18,533 nucleotides of DNA from an uncultured Erysipelotrichaceae bacterium (GTDB lineage: Bacteria; Bacillota_I; Bacilli_A; RF39; UBA660), in NCBI GenBank assembly GCA_902783915.1, contig CACZSX010000104.1, positions 1-18,533 of the forward strand. Direction: 5' to 3'. Below are positions 7,958-14,572 of this stretch, piece by piece. Each line of letters starts with the position of its first letter. The first letter of the stretch is position 1. The position numbers and the translations under genes were made by a program. The notes under the pieces are model-generated. The model worked only from the letters and a program-made list of their open reading frames with translations, did not search any database and had not been told where the DNA came from.

Positions 7958-8597
7958 TGTAATAATCTTTAATCTTAGCAATTATTTTTTGCTCTTTTCT
8001 TGATACTTTTGCTTGTGAATATCCTATCGTATCTGCAACTTCACTTTGTGATTTATCATAAATAAATCTATCCATTGCTATTATTCTTTCGTCTTCATCT
8101 AATGAATCTAATGCTTCTTTAAATTCTACATCACTCTCAAAACTATCATTAGTTGGTATAATATCTTCTAACGTGAGTTCTTTTCCTTCACTATTCATTG
8201 GTTCGTCTATACTTCTTATGCAATTTCTTATTCCTATTGCTTCTATAATTTTCCATTCTTCTATACCTGTTTCTATACCCAATTCATTAATAGTAGGCAT
8301 TCTTTTATATTTTTGAGATAACAAATCGATTAATCTATCTAGTCTATTAGATAAATAAATAAGCTCTCTGCTTACTTTAATTCCCTTATTATCTCTAATA
8401 AATTTCTTCATTTCTCCCAATATAAATGGATAAGCATATGTAGAAAATTTTACATTATAACTTGGATTATAATTATTATATGCATCAATTAAACCTATTA
8501 CACCAACTTGATATAAATCTTCTTTATAACTCGGATTAAAACCACTTGCGAGTTTATAAATTAGATTTTCATGTTCTTTTACTATTTCTTCAACAAT
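7947..8597 (-). CDS. sigF: Sporulation-type RNA polymerase sigma factor (SigF/SigG-like) with non-canonical start
   Basis: Sigma-70 family factor of the SigF/SigG type, about 216 aa from the proposed start. Region 2 is clear: KEDLYQVGVIGLIDAYNNY, then KFSTYAYPFILGEMKKFIRD; next KVSRELIYLSNRLDR (region 3), and a region 4 helix-turn-helix with SQSEVADTIGYSQAKVSR. No ATG, GTG or TTG exists upstream of region 2.3 in frame: the frame is bounded by TAA, then ATA ATT GTT. A strong AAAGGAGATGAT site places initiation at ATT (8597), or ATA (8600). The first canonical codon, TTG at 8420, would remove most of region 2. An ATG at 8607 is in another frame and touches the SD. The gene follows dacF, as sigF does in Bacillus, but spoIIAA and spoIIAB are absent. 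A decayed gene or a base error is possible. Confidence 0.85.
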   Translation of the reverse strand: MVEEIVKEHENLIYKLASGFNPSYKEDLYQVGVIGLIDAYNNYNPSYNVKFSTYAYPFILGEMKKFIRDNKGIKVSRELIYLSNRLDRLIDLLSQKYKRMPTINELGIETGIEEWKIIEAIGIRNCIRSIDEPMNSEGKELTLEDIIPTNDSFESDVEFKEALDSLDEDERIIAMDRFIYDKSQSEVADTIGYSQAKVSRKEQKIIAKIKDYYKAS

Positions 8598-8641
8598 TAT
8601 TTATCATCTCCTTTGTTATTATTTAAACAAATTATAATAAT

Positions 8642-8669
8642 AAAAAAGCACTTCTTTTGTCGAAGTACT
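8642..8669 (-). terminator. Intrinsic terminator after dacF
   Basis: Minus strand: AGTACTTC pairs with GAAGTGCT (one G-U) around GACAAAA, then T6. The dacF TAG stop overlaps the left arm. It separates dacF from the sigma gene, so the latter needs read-through or its own weak promoter (a TATAAT lies just downstream, with no convincing -35). Confidence 0.85.
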
Positions 8670-9804
8670 ATAAATTAAAACTTAATATATCTTTTAAATA
8701 TCTAAAATACATTTCAAATAATCCAGCTTTTTTAATAGTTTTATCTACTGTTACATCAATAGTTGTTATTTCTTTACCATCTTCATTAATAGTAAGACTT
8801 CCTACCGTTTGTCCTTTAATAATTGGTGCTTTTAATCTTTTTACATTAAGATCATAAGTTATTTCTCCCATCTTATGCCCTTTTTTATTTATACTTGATA
8901 CTTCTTTTACTACTACTATATTTGCATATCTATCTTTACCTAGTTCTACTTCAACATTTCCTAATACTTCATCAGGTGTTACATAAACTTCATTTTGATA
9001 TAAATTAAATCCATAGTCTAACATACCTGTTACTTCTGCATTTCTAATGTTACTAGTAGGTTCTCCCATAACAACAGCTATAAGTCTCATATTATTCTTT
9101 TTAATAGTTGCTGTTAAACAATAGCCTGCTTTATCTGTATATCCAGTTTTTAAACCATCAACTCCATTATAAAATCTTACTAATTTGTTTGTATTTACTA
9201 ACCAAAATTTATTATTTGTATTTTCTCTTAAATATGTTTCATATATAGATGAAAATTCTAATATTTTGTTATGCTTAACTAATTCTTTTGCAATGATACT
9301 CATATCATATGCTGATGAATAATGATTATCTTCATCTAACCCAGTACAATTTTTAAAATTTGTATTTTTAAGATTTAAATTTTTTACTTTATTATTCATC
9401 ATTTTAACGAAAGCTTCTTCACTACCAGCTATTCTTTCAGCAAGAGCAACTGTTGCATCATTAGCAGAGCCAATAGATATACCTTTTAATAAATCTTCTA
9501 CTTTCATCTCTTCATTTTCTTGCAAAAATATTTGACTTCCTCCCATACTAGAAGCATTTTTGCTTACTTTTATTGTCTCATCCATTTTTAAATTACCACT
9601 ATCTACATTTTCCATAATTAATAATAAACTCATCATTTTTGTCATAGATGCTGGTGCTAATCTTTCATGTATATTCTTTTTATATATTATTTTACCAGTT
9701 GATGCTTCAATTAGTATTGCACTCTTTGCATTTATTGCTAATTCATCCGCTTTTACTGGAACAAATATAAATAAAAGCAATATTATTAATAGAAATTTTT
9801 TCAT
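8668..9804 (-). CDS. dacF: D-alanyl-D-alanine carboxypeptidase, S11 family (PBP5/DacF-like)
   Basis: Penicillin-binding enzyme that trims the terminal D-Ala of peptidoglycan stem peptides outside the membrane. From the ATG at 9804: signal peptide MKKFLLIILLLFIFVPVKA (1-19), then the S11 domain with SMTK (S53, K56), SAN (113-115) and KTG (219-221), all three active-site motifs intact. A PBP5 C-terminal beta domain (~265-355) and a C-terminal amphipathic helix (about 358-378, FEMYFRYLKDIL) for membrane association follow. The ATG at 9804 is preferred because GAGGTG is well placed; the upstream GTG at 9816 overlaps that site. By neighbourhood (pdp side, sigma factor next) it corresponds to DacF of the Bacillus spoIIA locus, although dacA is equally possible by sequence. 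Confidence 0.95.
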   Translation of the reverse strand: MKKFLLIILLLFIFVPVKADELAINAKSAILIEASTGKIIYKKNIHERLAPASMTKMMSLLLIMENVDSGNLKMDETIKVSKNASSMGGSQIFLQENEEMKVEDLLKGISIGSANDATVALAERIAGSEEAFVKMMNNKVKNLNLKNTNFKNCTGLDEDNHYSSAYDMSIIAKELVKHNKILEFSSIYETYLRENTNNKFWLVNTNKLVRFYNGVDGLKTGYTDKAGYCLTATIKKNNMRLIAVVMGEPTSNIRNAEVTGMLDYGFNLYQNEVYVTPDEVLGNVEVELGKDRYANIVVVKEVSSINKKGHKMGEITYDLNVKRLKAPIIKGQTVGSLTINEDGKEITTIDVTVDKTIKKAGLFEMYFRYLKDILSFNL

Positions 9805-9869
9805 TTTACACCTCACTTAAATCTATGAATAAGTTATTTATTTATGCATTAGATTTATTAGGTGATATG

Positions 9870-10397
9870 ATGATTATTGTAAATAAAAAATATAAACTTA
9901 GTAAAAATTATATTCCAAATAATTTAGTAAAGATAAGCGATAAATTTTCAAACAAAGAAATATATGTAATAGATGTGGTTAAAAATAATTTTGAAAAAAT
10001 GTGTTCTGATGCATTAAATTATAATTTATATATTATTGCTATGTCTGGTTATAGAAGTTATGAATATCAAGAAAATTTGTACAACAAATATTTAAAAATT
10101 GATAAACCTGAAGTGGTTGATACATATTCTGCAAAACCAGGGCATTCAGAACATCAAACAGGACTTGCAATTGATGTATGTACAAATACTAAAGATTATA
10201 TAGAATTTATTGATACAGAAGAATATAAATGGGTAAAAGATAATTGCTATAAATATGGATTTATTATTAGATATCCAAAAGGTAAAGAAAATATTACTGG
10301 TTATAAATTTGAACCATGGCATATTAGATATATTGGAGATAAAGCAAAATATATATATAAAAATAATATTACATTAGAAGAATATTTAAAAAAATAG
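9870..10397 (+). CDS. VanY/LdcB-like D,D-carboxypeptidase (peptidase M15) without signal peptide
   Basis: Zinc carboxypeptidase of the VanY family, acting on D-Ala-D-Ala or related peptidoglycan stem peptides. Numbered from an upstream ATG at 9825: SGYRSYEYQ (74-82), zinc motif HSEHQTGLAIDV with H110 and D117, and EPWHIRYIG with E163 and H166, a complete active site. The start at 9870 is preferred because AGGTGAT is 5 bases upstream; no Shine-Dalgarno precedes 9825. Neither start gives a convincing signal peptide or membrane anchor, although substrates are outside the cell. It is the only plus-strand gene, inserted between pdp and dacF, divergent from dacF and convergent with pdp. Confidence 0.9.
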   Translation: MIIVNKKYKLSKNYIPNNLVKISDKFSNKEIYVIDVVKNNFEKMCSDALNYNLYIIAMSGYRSYEYQENLYNKYLKIDKPEVVDTYSAKPGHSEHQTGLAIDVCTNTKDYIEFIDTEEYKWVKDNCYKYGFIIRYPKGKENITGYKFEPWHIRYIGDKAKYIYKNNITLEEYLKK

Positions 10398-10420
10398 TTA
10401 TTTCTAACTATTTTATTATT
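10388..10420. terminator. Bidirectional terminator shared by the M15 peptidase and pdp genes
   Basis: A perfect 10-bp inverted repeat AAAATAGTTA / TAACTATTTT around TTTC. On the plus strand it is followed by TATTATT, on the minus strand by seven T. Both TAG stop codons of the converging genes lie in its arms. Confidence 0.88.
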
Positions 10421-11682
10421 CCATAAATCAGAGGTTCTTTATCAGTCTTTATATTACTAATTTTAAATGCATCTAACACTATATTATAATCAATTTCTTT
10501 ATTACCAACATATACCCTTGCAAGTGAATCACCTATATTTACATAATCTCCTACATTTTTTAATGTTTCAATTCCAACACTCATATCAATAGTATCTTCC
10601 TTAGTCATTCTTCCACTACCTAATTTTAAAGCCGCTTCTGCTATATTAATAGCACTTATACTATTAATATAACCTGCTTTATTTGATTTAACTTCAATAA
10701 CATTAGAGGATATTTTGACACTGTTTATATCTCCACCTTGCAATTTAATCAATTCTAAAAATTTTTGATATGCAGCACCTGTCCTTAAAGATGATAGTAC
10801 TTCACCTTGTGCACTCATAAAATCTATGTTTTTAGACATACTTACCATATAACTAGCAAGGGTAATACATAGATCTCTTAAATCTTTATTACCTCTACCA
10901 TTTAGTATTTCAATTACTTCTTTTATTTCTAATGCATTACCAACCATATTACCAAGTGGACAATTCATATTTGTAATTAGCGCTCTTGTTTCCTTACCAT
11001 GACTATTTCCAATATATACCATTAATTTCGCCAAATCAACAGCATCTTCCATATTATTTAATAATGCACCATTACCATATTTAACATCTAATAATATTTT
11101 ATCAGCACCAGTAGCTAATTTCTTACTCATTATACTTGCTGCTATTAATGATTTAGAACTTACTGTTCCAGTAACATCTCGAAGTGCATATATTTTCTTA
11201 TCAGCAGGTGCAATTGTACTTGACGTTGTGCCAATACATATATTATGCTTTTTAACTTGCTTTATAAAGTTATCTATTGAAACATTTACGTTAAATCCAG
11301 GTATAGACTCTAATTTATCAATAGTACCGCCAGTATATCCGAGACCTCTTCCGCTCATCTTTGCAACAGGTACATTTAAACATGCAACTATTGGTAATAC
11401 TATTAAAGTGGTTTTATCACCAACGCCACCTGTAGAATGCTTATCAACCTTTATTCCTGGTATACTACTTAAATTTATTCTATCTCCACTTTCTAACATA
11501 GCATCAGTCAAATATATTGTTTCTTCACTATCCAAACCATTTATACATATTGCCATTAATAATGATGACATTTGATAGTCTTGTATTTCACCAGATACAT
11601 ATGAATTTACTATATATTTAATTTCTTCCTTAGAAAATTTCTTATTTGTTCTTTTTTTATTTATTAAATCAACTATATACAT
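10408..11682 (-). CDS. pdp: Pyrimidine-nucleoside phosphorylase
   Basis: Cleaves thymidine, deoxyuridine and uridine with phosphate to base and (deoxy)ribose-1-phosphate in pyrimidine salvage. Phosphate-binding KHSTGGVGDKTTL (81-93) and the family signature SGRGLGYTGGTIDKLESIPG (110-129) are intact; the C-terminal alpha/beta domain with AGYINSI is present. 424 aa is close to the ~433 aa of Bacillus Pdp. Thymidine phosphorylase (deoA) is the alternative; sequence alone does not separate them, but in Bacillus pdp sits next to dacF-spoIIA, which fits. It has its own promoter and AGGTGAT site. Confidence 0.94.
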   Translation of the reverse strand: MYIVDLINKKRTNKKFSKEEIKYIVNSYVSGEIQDYQMSSLLMAICINGLDSEETIYLTDAMLESGDRINLSSIPGIKVDKHSTGGVGDKTTLIVLPIVACLNVPVAKMSGRGLGYTGGTIDKLESIPGFNVNVSIDNFIKQVKKHNICIGTTSSTIAPADKKIYALRDVTGTVSSKSLIAASIMSKKLATGADKILLDVKYGNGALLNNMEDAVDLAKLMVYIGNSHGKETRALITNMNCPLGNMVGNALEIKEVIEILNGRGNKDLRDLCITLASYMVSMSKNIDFMSAQGEVLSSLRTGAAYQKFLELIKLQGGDINSVKISSNVIEVKSNKAGYINSISAINIAEAALKLGSGRMTKEDTIDMSVGIETLKNVGDYVNIGDSLARVYVGNKEIDYNIVLDAFKISNIKTDKEPLIYGIIK

Positions 11683-11706
11683 AACATCACCTTTTTACTC
11701 TTATAT

Positions 11707-11735
11707 ATTATAGCATAGAATTATCAAATTATGAA
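11707..11735 (-). promoter_or_regulatory. pdp promoter (TTCATA-17-TGCTATAAT)
   Basis: Minus strand: -35 TTCATA at 11730-11735, 17-bp spacer ending in TGC, and consensus -10 TATAAT at 11707-11712, about 24 bases before the ATG. Confidence 0.8.
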
Positions 11736-11742
11736 CACAAAC

Positions 11743-11768
11743 AAAAAAATAATGCAATGCATTATTTT
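11743..11768 (-). terminator. Intrinsic terminator after the XRE regulator
   Basis: Minus strand: AAAATAATGC / GCATTATTTT, a 10-bp perfect stem with a 3-base ATT loop and trailing T run. The TAA stop of the regulator is inside the left arm. Confidence 0.88.
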
Positions 11769-12115
11769 AATTTCTTATCAATTAATTCTACCATTCTTTT
11801 TGGATCTTCTGTTATCTTATAATATAAATCTTTATTTAATCTAAGTTGCTTTAATAATTCAAATTCTTCTTCAGATATAAAAGCACTATAATCTTCATTA
11901 CCTTCCATAACTACAGGTATATCTTTACCAAGAAAGTAATCAGAACTAACTTTAAATATATTTGATAAGTCATCTAATGTTTCTAAACTAGGCACTCTTA
12001 CATTCTTTTCATAACAACATATACTTACTTTTGTAACATTTAATTTACCACCCAACTCAGCTTGAGTCATATTATTTTTCTTTCTTAATTCTTTAAGTCT
12101 ACTACCTACAAACAT
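11762..12115 (-). CDS. XRE-family helix-turn-helix transcriptional regulator
   Basis: About 117 aa. Residues ~4-62 are a Cro/C1-type HTH: SRLKELRKKNNMTQAELGGK, then VTKVSICCYEKNVRVPSLETL and FKVSSDYFLGK. A short acidic C-terminal region (~50 aa, EEEFELLKQLR) may serve dimerisation or sensing. The ATG at 12115 is chosen because AAGGTGA is 8 bases upstream; an extension to 12157 would cross the -10 box. It has its own promoter and terminator between ssb and pdp, so it is monocistronic; its targets are unknown. Confidence 0.9.
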   Translation of the reverse strand: MFVGSRLKELRKKNNMTQAELGGKLNVTKVSICCYEKNVRVPSLETLDDLSNIFKVSSDYFLGKDIPVVMEGNEDYSAFISEEEFELLKQLRLNKDLYYKITEDPKRMVELIDKKLK

Positions 12116-12131
12116 AACACTCACCTTAAAA

Positions 12132-12137
12132 AAATTA
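12132..12137 (-). promoter_or_regulatory. Probable -10 box of the XRE gene
   Basis: TATAAT on the minus strand, 16 bases upstream of the ATG. No good -35 at 16-18 bp, which may mean activator control or a weak promoter. Two similar elements (TGTCATA and TTGTCGA on the plus strand) lie just upstream and could be an operator, but this is speculative. Confidence 0.45.
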
Positions 12138-12188
12138 TAAACAATTAGAAATGTCATATTTGTCGAATTAACTAAAAAGTAACTTTTT

Positions 12189-12221
12189 AAAAAAAGCTGA
12201 AGATTATGATTCTTCTGCTTT
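12189..12221 (-). terminator. Intrinsic terminator after ssb
   Basis: Minus strand: AAAGC-A-GAAGA pairs with TCTTC-A-GCTTT (one A-A mismatch), followed by T7. The ssb TAA stop is in the loop. Confidence 0.75.
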
Positions 12222-12542
12222 ATGGCTTGGAGATAAGAATGAGACTTTTTCTGCTACTACTTCTGTTGTATATCTTTTCTTTTCATCTTCTGTTTCAAAT
12301 ACTCTAGTTTGAACTCTTCCTTTAACACCCAATATATCTCCTCTTTTACAATATTCAGTAGTATTTTCTGCTATACCCGTCCATAAGACACAATCAATAA
12401 AATCTGTCTCATAAACACCTTCTGAATTCTTATAACTTCTAGGTACTGCTAGTGTTATATTAGTTACTTTCTTACCTCCTTCTGTTTGTCTTAATTCTGG
12501 GTCTCTAACTAATCTTCCTACAATTACAATTTGATTTAACAT
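12204..12542 (-). CDS. ssb: Short single-stranded DNA-binding protein (SsbB-like)
   Basis: Binds ssDNA as an OB-fold tetramer. 112 aa from the ATG at 12542: MLNQIVIVGRLVRDPELR, NITLAVPRSYKN, FIDCVLWTGIAENTTEYCKRG and GRVQTR are the SSB core. The C-terminal tail is only a few residues (SPSHKAEES) and lacks the Gly-rich linker and acidic DDDIPF tip that recruits partner proteins, like Bacillus SsbB rather than SsbA. Start chosen from AAAGGAG at 9 bases; the longer 12566 start lies inside the -10 box. It stands alone, not between rpsF and rpsR, which also suggests an accessory SSB. Confidence 0.92.
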   Translation of the reverse strand: MLNQIVIVGRLVRDPELRQTEGGKKVTNITLAVPRSYKNSEGVYETDFIDCVLWTGIAENTTEYCKRGDILGVKGRVQTRVFETEDEKKRYTTEVVAEKVSFLSPSHKAEES

Positions 12543-12564
12543 AAAATTTCTCCTTTCAAATGGC

Positions 12565-12593
12565 ATAATACTTTAAATATAAAATGTTTGCAA
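12565..12593 (-). promoter_or_regulatory. ssb promoter (TTGCAA-17-TATTAT)
   Basis: Minus strand: -35 TTGCAA at 12588-12593, 17-bp spacer, -10 TATTAT at 12565-12570, 22 bases before the ATG at 12542. Confidence 0.7.
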
Positions 12594-12598
12594 ATCAC

Positions 12599-12630
12599 AA
12601 AAAAACGATTTTATTAAAAATAATAAAACC
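12599..12630 (-). terminator. Intrinsic terminator of the tcdA-tdk-sufB operon
   Basis: Minus strand: GGTTTTATT pairs with AATAAAATC (one G-U) around a 6-base loop; a T7 tract follows one base later. Confidence 0.8.
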
Positions 12631-12648
12631 ATTTTAACTTTTTTGTTA

Positions 12649-12669
12649 TACAAAAATGGCATTTTTGTA
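12649..12669. repeat. Perfect inverted repeat between sufB and ssb
   Basis: TACAAAAAT / ATTTTTGTA around GGC, 9 bp. The plus strand continues with AATTTTTTT, so it resembles a plus-strand terminator although no plus-strand gene precedes it; on the minus strand it is the first of two tandem hairpins behind sufB. Confidence 0.6.
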
Positions 12670-12681
12670 ATTTTTTTATTA

Positions 12682-14007
12682 CTAAAATCTGTTTTTTAAC
12701 AAATTATTTAATTCTACCGCATATTCCATAGGAAGTTCATCTCTAAACTCATCAATAAAGCCCATTATTATCATTTCTCTTGCTTTATCTTCATCTATTC
12801 CTTTAGTTTTCATATAGAATAATTTATCATCACTTACTTTAGATACTGTTGCTTCATGTTCTAGTGTTGATGAATCATTTAACACTATATTCTTAGGAAT
12901 AGTATCACTTTTTGCAGTTTCATCTAAAAGAATTGTGTCACATTTAATATTAGCTATAGAATTTGTTGCCTCTTTTTTTATTCTTACAGTGCCTCTATAT
13001 GTAGCATTTCCACTATGTCTTGCTATACTTTTTGCTATTATATTACTCTTAGTATTAGGAGCATTATGAATCATTCTAGCGCCTGTATCCTGTATTTGAC
13101 CCTCATCTGCCATAGCTATACTTATACATGTACCTCTTGCATTTTCTCCATTAAGAATGCATGCGGGATATTTCATGTTTATTTTTGCACCTATATTACC
13201 ATCTATCCACTCCATCAATCCATTTTCTTCTACTATTGCTCTTTTAGTTACAAGATTATATATATTAGATGCCCAATTTTGAATTGTAGTATATCTACAT
13301 TTTGCATTCTTACCTACAAATATTTCTACTACTGCCGCATGAAGACTATCTGTTGTATAAGTAGGTGCAGTACATCCTTCTATATAATGTAGTTCAGAAT
13401 TATCATCTACTATTATTAGTGTTCTTTCAAATTGACCCATGTCTTTAGTATTTATTCTAAAATAACTTTGTAATGGTCTATCTAGCTTAGTATTTGGTGG
13501 AATATATATAAAACTTCCTCCACTCCATACACATCCATTTAATGCTGTAAATTTATTTTCATTATATTTTACTAATGTATTAAAATATTTTTTAAATATA
13601 TTAGGATATTCTTTTAATGCTGTATCAGTATCAGTAAATATTATACCTTTTTCTTTTATCTCATCTAACATATTATGATAGATTGCTTCACTTTCAAATT
13701 GAGTAGTTACTCCTCCTAAATACTTCTTTTCAGCATCTATTATTCCTATCTCATCAAAAGTATTTTTAACATCGCATCTAACACTTTCCCAGTTATTAAA
13801 TACTTTATCATTTATTCTTTTATAATAATGAATATTATTAAAATCTATATCTAATTTAGGTCCAAAATTAGGCATATCCATTTTTTCAAATGTTTTATAA
13901 GATTCTATTCTAAAATCTGTCATCCATTTTGGTTCATTTTTTAATTTAGATATAGTTTTAACAACTTCAATATTTAATCCTTTACCTAATTCAACTTCTT
14001 CTGCCAT
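12682..14007 (-). CDS. sufB: Fe-S cluster assembly scaffold protein SufB
   Basis: Scaffold subunit of the SufBCD complex on which Fe-S clusters are built. 441 aa (usual 465-495). The beta-helix core includes GGSFIYIPPNTKLDRPLQ, ELHYIEGCTAP and TQNWA-like TIQNWASNIYN. The C-terminal part keeps the catalytic Cys (C356 in IKCDTILLDE) and Glu (E385 in TLEHEATVSK) that match E. coli C405 and E434 in position. It shares 17 bases with the end of tdk and is the last gene before tandem hairpins. sufC, sufD, sufS and sufU are not in the window, so it is detached from its usual operon. Confidence 0.95.
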   Translation of the reverse strand: MAEEVELGKGLNIEVVKTISKLKNEPKWMTDFRIESYKTFEKMDMPNFGPKLDIDFNNIHYYKRINDKVFNNWESVRCDVKNTFDEIGIIDAEKKYLGGVTTQFESEAIYHNMLDEIKEKGIIFTDTDTALKEYPNIFKKYFNTLVKYNENKFTALNGCVWSGGSFIYIPPNTKLDRPLQSYFRINTKDMGQFERTLIIVDDNSELHYIEGCTAPTYTTDSLHAAVVEIFVGKNAKCRYTTIQNWASNIYNLVTKRAIVEENGLMEWIDGNIGAKINMKYPACILNGENARGTCISIAMADEGQIQDTGARMIHNAPNTKSNIIAKSIARHSGNATYRGTVRIKKEATNSIANIKCDTILLDETAKSDTIPKNIVLNDSSTLEHEATVSKVSDDKLFYMKTKGIDEDKAREMIIMGFIDEFRDELPMEYAVELNNLLKNRF

Positions 14008-14572
14008 TTAATCTACCTTTCTTATAACATGAATAACATATTGCTTTATATCTATCATTACTACCCAACAATACCTGTTCTCCTTCATATATAATTCCAT
14101 TATCATCATATCTTGCATTTACTATTGCTTCATTACCACATTCACATTTTTTTGATAAACAATTTATTACATCTGCAAGTTTAAATAAAGTTTCAGAGCC
14201 TTCAAAAAATCTTAATTTAAAATCAGTCCTTAAACCATATGTATATACTGGTTTATTAAATTCTTCTGCTATTTTTTTTAACTCTATTATTTGCTTTTTA
14301 GTACTGAATTGCACTTCATCAACTATTACACAATCACAATCTAGAATTTCATCCATAAATTTTACCAATAATTTATCTTTTTTATCATAAGTTTTAGCCT
14401 CTGCTTCTATTCCAACTCTAGATTTAATAATTATGCTTCCATCTCTATTATCTGTACTTGGTTTCAATAAAAGAACATTAAACCCTCCTTCTTTTAAATC
14501 AAAATTTCTCATAAGCGCAAGTGCTGTTTTTGATGACCCCATTGATCCATATGTAAACTCTAATTTTGCCAT
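13991..14572 (-). CDS. tdk: Thymidine kinase (TK1 type)
   Basis: Phosphorylates thymidine with ATP for salvage; fits with pdp nearby. 193 aa. P-loop GSMGSSKT (9-16), Walker B and catalytic Glu86 in VIVDEVQF, lasso loop with KSRVG, and a zinc ribbon with C143, C145, C179 and C182. Start with GGAGGG at 6 bases. Overlaps tcdA by 3 codons upstream and sufB downstream, implying coupled translation. Confidence 0.95.
   Translation of the reverse strand: MAKLEFTYGSMGSSKTALALMRNFDLKEGGFNVLLLKPSTDNRDGSIIIKSRVGIEAEAKTYDKKDKLLVKFMDEILDCDCVIVDEVQFSTKKQIIELKKIAEEFNKPVYTYGLRTDFKLRFFEGSETLFKLADVINCLSKKCECGNEAIVNARYDDNGIIYEGEQVLLGSNDRYKAICYSCYKKGRLNGRRS

Noticed and set aside
7947..8420. Sigma factor starting at TTG 8420
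   Set aside because: It would delete most of sigma region 2 (region 2.1-2.2 and part of 2.3-2.4), which is perfectly conserved in frame upstream, and no Shine-Dalgarno site precedes it.
8593..8607. ATG at 8607 as the sigma start with a programmed frameshift
   Set aside because: It directly abuts the Shine-Dalgarno site and gives only a five-codon peptide ending in TGA; no slippery sequence is visible.
8657..8857. Plus-strand ORF of 66 codons across the dacF 3' end
   Set aside because: It lies antisense to the conserved DacF C-terminal domain and starts inside the dacF terminator; no Shine-Dalgarno and no recognisable product.
11228..11575. Plus-strand ORF of 115 codons inside pdp
   Set aside because: Antisense to the highly conserved phosphorylase signature; its sequence is only the mirror of that coding frame.
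12138..12175. Operator repeats (TGTCATA / TTGTCGA) upstream of the XRE gene
   Set aside because: The repeats are short, imperfect and in AT-rich DNA; not enough to call an operator without comparison to relatives.
13015..13392. Plus-strand Cys/Tyr/Ile-rich ORF inside sufB
   Set aside because: Composition is typical of a reverse-frame shadow, with no start signal, and sufB is clearly the real gene.
7947..14572. Mycoplasma code (TGA = Trp)
   Set aside because: TGA closes the sigma, tdk and SpoIIP-like genes at the expected ends, and Trp is TGG throughout.
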